Below the pieces are notes generated by a model. That model was not told the DNA's origin and ran no database searches. It saw nothing but the letters and a program-made list of their open reading frames with translations. Shown piece after piece: positions 61,140-64,000 of a DNA stretch of 64,000 bases (the first letter of the stretch is position 1; the number at the start of each line of letters is the position of its first letter). A program made the translations under genes and the position numbers. The stretch is from Clostridia bacterium. Lineage in GTDB: Bacteria > Bacillota > Peptococcia > DRI-13 > UBA5745. Location: assembly GCA_018436095.1 (NCBI GenBank), contig JAHDMJ010000009.1:62001-126000 (forward strand), read 5' to 3'.

Positions 61140-62177
61140 ATGGACGAGAAAAAAAGCAAAGCGTTGGAAGCTGCCTTAGCCGGTATTGAGCGCCAGTTTG
61201 GCAAAGGCTCCATTATGCGTATGGGAGAAGCCAGGGCCAAGATGCAGGTGGAGACCGTTCCCTCCGGTATTTTAAGTTTGGATCTGGCTTTAGGTGTGGG
61301 CGGCGTGCCCAGAGGCCGAATCATCGAAATCTTCGGACCGGAGTCCGGCGGCAAGACCACGGTGGCTTTGCATATGGTGGCGGAAGTCCAGAAGCTGGGC
61401 GGTATCGCCGCTTTCATCGATGCGGAGCATGCCCTTGATCCCGCCTATGCCGGCAAGCTGGGGGTAAATATAGACGATATGCTGATCTCCCAGCCGGATA
61501 CTGGAGAGCAGGCTTTGGAGATCTGTGAAGCCTTGGTCCGCAGCGGCGCTGTGGAGGTTATCGTCGTGGACTCCGTGGCAGCTTTAGTGCCCAGGCAGGA
61601 GATCGAAGGAGATATGGGCGATACCCACGTGGGTCTTCAGGCCCGGCTCATGTCCCAGGCTCTGCGGAAGCTGACGGCAGCCGTAGGCAAATCCAATACC
61701 ATTTGCATTTTCATCAACCAGATCCGGGAGAAGGTAGGCGTAGTTTACGGCAATCCAGAGACCACCAGCGGCGGCCGGGCTTTGAAGTTCTATTCCTCCG
61801 TGCGCCTTGAAGTCCGCAAAGGCGAAGCCATCAAGCAGGGCTCCGAGGTAGTGGGCAGCAAGACCAAGATCAAAGTGGTTAAGAATAAAGTGGCTCCCCC
61901 CTTCAAAGTGGCGGAGTTTGATATCATGTACGGCGAGGGCGTTTCCCGGGAGGGCAATATTTTGGATATGGCCACGGAGCTGGAGATTGTCCGCAGAAGC
62001 GGCACCTGGTATTCCTACGAGGAAAACAGGATTGGCCAGGGCCGGGAAAATGCCAAGCAGTTTTTGAAAGACAACCCTGAAATCCTCAAAGAAATCGAAG
62101 CCCGGGTCAAGAATCAGTTTCAGCCCGTTGAAGGAAAAGCCGAGGTTTTCGATGAAGGAGAGGCGGAAGTCGAATAA
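61140..62177 (+). CDS. recA: Recombinase RecA
   Basis: DNA strand-exchange ATPase for recombination and repair, and partner of DprA. The 345 residues show Walker [15 protein letters not shown] (about 66-79), Walker [14 protein letters not shown], the L2-region [19 protein letters not shown] and the lysine-rich core; the C-terminal tail is acidic ([15 protein letters not shown]). The frame is intact with no intein. It precedes rny as in Bacillus, with a 410-base gap that contains a candidate small RNA. Confidence 0.98.
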   Translation: MDEKKSKALEAALAGIERQFGKGSIMRMGEARAKMQVETVPSGILSLDLALGVGGVPRGRIIEIFGPESGGKTTVALHMVAEVQKLGGIAAFIDAEHALDPAYAGKLGVNIDDMLISQPDTGEQALEICEALVRSGAVEVIVVDSVAALVPRQEIEGDMGDTHVGLQARLMSQALRKLTAAVGKSNTICIFINQIREKVGVVYGNPETTSGGRALKFYSSVRLEVRKGEAIKQGSEVVGSKTKIKVVKNKVAPPFKVAEFDIMYGEGVSREGNILDMATELEIVRRSGTWYSYEENRIGQGRENAKQFLKDNPEILKEIEARVKNQFQPVEGKAEVFDEGEAEVE

Positions 62178-62205
62178 ATAGCGAGGCGGCAGGCACTCCT
62201 TGTCT

Positions 62206-62221
62206 GACGAGGCGTTATAAT
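62206..62221 (+). repeat. Fragment of the hairpin-promoter repeat
   Basis: GACGAGGCGTTATAAT matches the right end of the 24.3 and 44.4 kb units (CTGAGGCGTTATAAT). No matching -35 or hairpin arm is visible, so it is probably a relic. Confidence 0.5.
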
Positions 62222-62289
62222 TATACAAAATCAGCTTTAAATCCCCCGTTGCAAGAGCCTTGGGCCCTGTTGCCGAAAGGCCTTGCTAC

Positions 62290-62318
62290 TTGACAGATAA
62301 ACAGTTTAAGCGTAAAAT
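62290..62318 (+). promoter_or_regulatory. Promoter of the recA-rny intergenic transcript
   Basis: TTGACA (62290-62295), 17-base spacer, TAAAAT (62313-62318). It lies within a long inverted repeat: ATAAACAG...CTGTTTAT (62298-62350). Confidence 0.75.
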
Positions 62319-62321
62319 AAA

Positions 62322-62535
62322 TCCTGGTAGATAAGCTTATTTCTGTTTATGAATGATAGATTGGATAGGCCGCAGGCACCTATATATATCTTGATTTGGG
62401 GGTTTCCCATGTCCGGGTGGAACATATAAATTATGGTGAATGAGAACTTTTAGCAAAAAAGTTTTTGTTTATGCGCGGGTCGTCTAACTATGTTTCGGCA
62501 GAAATCAGGCCGGTTTTCAACCAGCCTGTTTTTTT
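62322..62535 (+). ncRNA. Candidate small RNA or long rny leader
   Basis: From the promoter above to a terminator (CAGGCCGGTT / AACCAGCCTG, 62506-62528, then seven T) runs a sequence of about 213 bases without a reading frame. It contains several local stems, such as ATAGG/CCTAT near 62376 and GGG-TTT-CCC near 62400. Length and unit organisation resemble a free-standing RNA of 6S size, but I could not confirm 6S features. It could instead be an attenuated leader of rny. Confidence 0.5.
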
Positions 62536-62587
62536 ATGCAATGATGTGTTTTTTGAAAAAGTATTTTTGAGGAAAGGAGGAGAAACG

Positions 62588-64000
62588 TTGCCTTATACAT
62601 CAATATTATTTGCTGTGGCCGTAGCAGTCGCTTTGGCTATCGGTACTTTGGCAGGTTATATTTTGCGGAAAAATATTGCGGAAGGTAAATTATCGGCCGC
62701 AGAGATCCAGGCCGAAAAAATACTGGATGAAGCCCGCAGGTCTGCCGAAGGGGTCAAGAAAGAAACTCTGGTTGAAGCAAAAGAAGAGGCCTATAAATTA
62801 AAAAATGACATGGAGCAGGAGATTCGTGAAAGAAGAAACGAAGCTCAGCGCCAGGAACGCCGCTTAGTCCAGAAAGAAGAGACCTTAGACCGCAAAGCGG
62901 ACCAAATGGAAAAGAAAGAAGAAGCCCTGCAGAAGGCGGAGCAGGAGCTGTCCAAGCAGAAAAAGAGCTTGACAGAGCTGATGCAAAAACAACTGGAGGA
63001 GCTTGAGAGAATTTCCGGACTCTCTTTTGATCAGGCCAAGGATCTGTTGCTTTCCCGGGTAGAATCGGAAATCAAACATGAAACGGCTATGATTATTAAA
63101 GAAAACGAAGCTCAGGTAAGGGAGGAAAGCGACCGCCGGGCCAGGAATATTATTTCTTTGGCCATTCAGCGCTGCGCTGCCGACCATGTGGCTGAGACTA
63201 CTGTTTCGGTAGTAGCCTTGCCTAATGATGAGATGAAGGGAAGGATTATCGGCCGGGAAGGCCGTAATATCCGGACTTTAGAGACCTTAACCGGTATCGA
63301 TTTGATCATCGATGATACGCCGGAGGCAGTAATCTTGTCAGGCTTTGATCCGGTACGCCGGGAAGTGGCCAGAATCGCTTTGGAAAAACTGATTTTGGAT
63401 GGCCGCATCCATCCCGGACGTATTGAGGAAATGGTGGAAAAGGCCAAGAAGGAAGTGGAGCAAAGCATCCGGGAAGAAGGTGAACAAGCCACCTTCGAGA
63501 CGGGAGTCAATGGCCTGCATCCTGAGCTGATCCGGCTTTTGGGCCGTTTGCGCTACCGTACCAGTTATGGCCAAAATGTGTTGAAGCACTCCATTGAAGT
63601 GGCTCATTTGGCCGGCATGATGGCAGCGGAAATCGGCGCTGATGTGACTTTAGCCAAACGGGCCGGTTTGCTGCATGATATCGGCAAGGCCATCGATCAT
63701 GAGATCGAGGGCTCCCATACGGCAATTGGCGCTGATTTAGCCAAGAAATACCGGGAATCCGAAGAAGTTATTCACGGCATTGCCGCCCATCATGGGGATG
63801 AGCCTTTCCGCTCTGTGGAAGCCGTTCTGGTGGCCGCCGCCGACGCTATATCGGCTGCCCGGCCCGGCGCCAGAAGAGAAACCCTGGAAGCTTATATTAA
63901 GCGTCTGGAGAAGCTGGAAGAAATCGCTAATGCCTTTGAAGGCGTGGACAAATCCTATGCTATTCAGGCCGGCCGGGAGATTCGTATAATTGTAAAACCC
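62588..64000 (+). CDS. rny: Ribonuclease Y (partial, runs off the window)
   Basis: Membrane-tethered endoribonuclease that starts mRNA decay in Firmicutes. Translation begins at TTG 62588, seven bases after AAAGGAGG; the first 471 codons are present and no stop is reached. N-terminal membrane helix ([20 protein letters not shown]), long charged coiled coil (about residues 30-170), KH domain ([20 protein letters not shown]) and HD domain with [12 protein letters not shown] and [15 protein letters not shown]. The last visible residues end EIRIIVKP. About 40-50 residues should remain. It functions with PNPase and RNase J encoded upstream. Confidence 0.96.
   Translation, partial: MPYTSILFAVAVAVALAIGTLAGYILRKNIAEGKLSAAEIQAEKILDEARRSAEGVKKETLVEAKEEAYKLKNDMEQEIRERRNEAQRQERRLVQKEETLDRKADQMEKKEEALQKAEQELSKQKKSLTELMQKQLEELERISGLSFDQAKDLLLSRVESEIKHETAMIIKENEAQVREESDRRARNIISLAIQRCAADHVAETTVSVVALPNDEMKGRIIGREGRNIRTLETLTGIDLIIDDTPEAVILSGFDPVRREVARIALEKLILDGRIHPGRIEEMVEKAKKEVEQSIREEGEQATFETGVNGLHPELIRLLGRLRYRTSYGQNVLKHSIEVAHLAGMMAAEIGADVTLAKRAGLLHDIGKAIDHEIEGSHTAIGADLAKKYRESEEVIHGIAAHHGDEPFRSVEAVLVAAADAISAARPGARRETLEAYIKRLEKLEEIANAFEGVDKSYAIQAGREIRIIVKP

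Noticed and set aside
61000-61140. LexA/DinR operator before recA
   Set aside because: No sequence close to the Firmicute CGAAC-N4-GTTCG box was found on either strand.
62411-62425. T-box antiterminator from GGGTGGAAC in the recA-rny gap
   Set aside because: The following CCGCG is missing, the terminator is about 90 bases away, no specifier stem I features were seen, and rny is not an amino-acid gene.

Overview
The window reads as the core genome of a low-to-mid GC, spore-forming Firmicute of the class Clostridia. The gene order is the classic Gram-positive translation, replication and envelope backbone: dprA-topA-trmFO-xerC-codY, rpsB-tsf-pyrH-frr-uppS-cdsA-rseP-ispG, polC, rimP-nusA-ylxR-ylxQ-infB-rbfA-nrnA-truB-ribF, rpsO, pnp-ylxY-type deacetylase, M16 peptidase, YlmC/YmxH, RNase J, ftsK/spoIIIE, RodZ-like, rimO-pgsA-pncC, recA, rny. 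PolC, CodY, RNase J, RNase Y and the sporulation-linked YmxH/YlxY/SpoIIIE set argue for Firmicutes; I cannot resolve genus. Nearly all genes lie on the + strand.

Layout. 1-19.4 kb: DNA uptake/topology, CodY regulation, the rpsB-to-ispG block and polC. Genes often found at these joints in Firmicutes are missing here: hslVU between xerC and codY, dxr between cdsA and rseP, proS before polC. 19.6-22.6 kb: a compact TetR-regulated ABC exporter cassette with a near-ideal promoter and a perfect 13-bp inverted-repeat operator, probably acquired. 22.8-23.6 kb: a metallo-beta-lactamase-fold enzyme. 24.5-31.0 kb: an envelope cluster (alpha/beta hydrolase, membrane-anchored MurF-like ligase, D-Ala-D-Ala ligase with an enlarged omega loop, LtaS-like phosphotransferase/sulfatase-fold protein, VanY-like D,D-carboxypeptidase) that looks like a dedicated peptidoglycan-precursor side branch. 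31.2-35.2 kb: TetR regulator and three genes on the - strand (PLP decarboxylase, YetF/DUF421 membrane protein, polysaccharide deacetylase). 35.5-44.8 kb: the nusA-infB translation operon and rpsO. 45.6-64 kb: RNA decay (pnp, rnj, rny), envelope and division genes, rimO, pgsA, a DEAD-box helicase and recA; rny runs off the right edge.

The unexplained signal is in the gene-free stretches. One family is a roughly 128-bp tandem unit at 24.18-24.43 kb and 44.15-44.38 kb, with partial copies at 7.8 and 62.2 kb. Each unit has a promoter-like box, a variable core closed by an inverted repeat, a conserved GAAACGCACAGAGGAAAG segment and a second hairpin leading into the next promoter. Both stems change sequence between loci while keeping their pairing, which is evidence of a real folded element. 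Its right half supplies the rpsB and rpsO promoters. A second family, with a CAAAA(A/T)TGCAGGTTTGT-like core, has about 20 copies in five intergenic places, arranged as forward copies followed by inverted copies. I know of no described family matching either, but no database search was possible.

Other notable points are a PolC without the embedded proofreading exonuclease, a candidate small RNA with its own promoter and terminator between recA and rny, and a RibF whose C-terminus is encoded by the repeat element.
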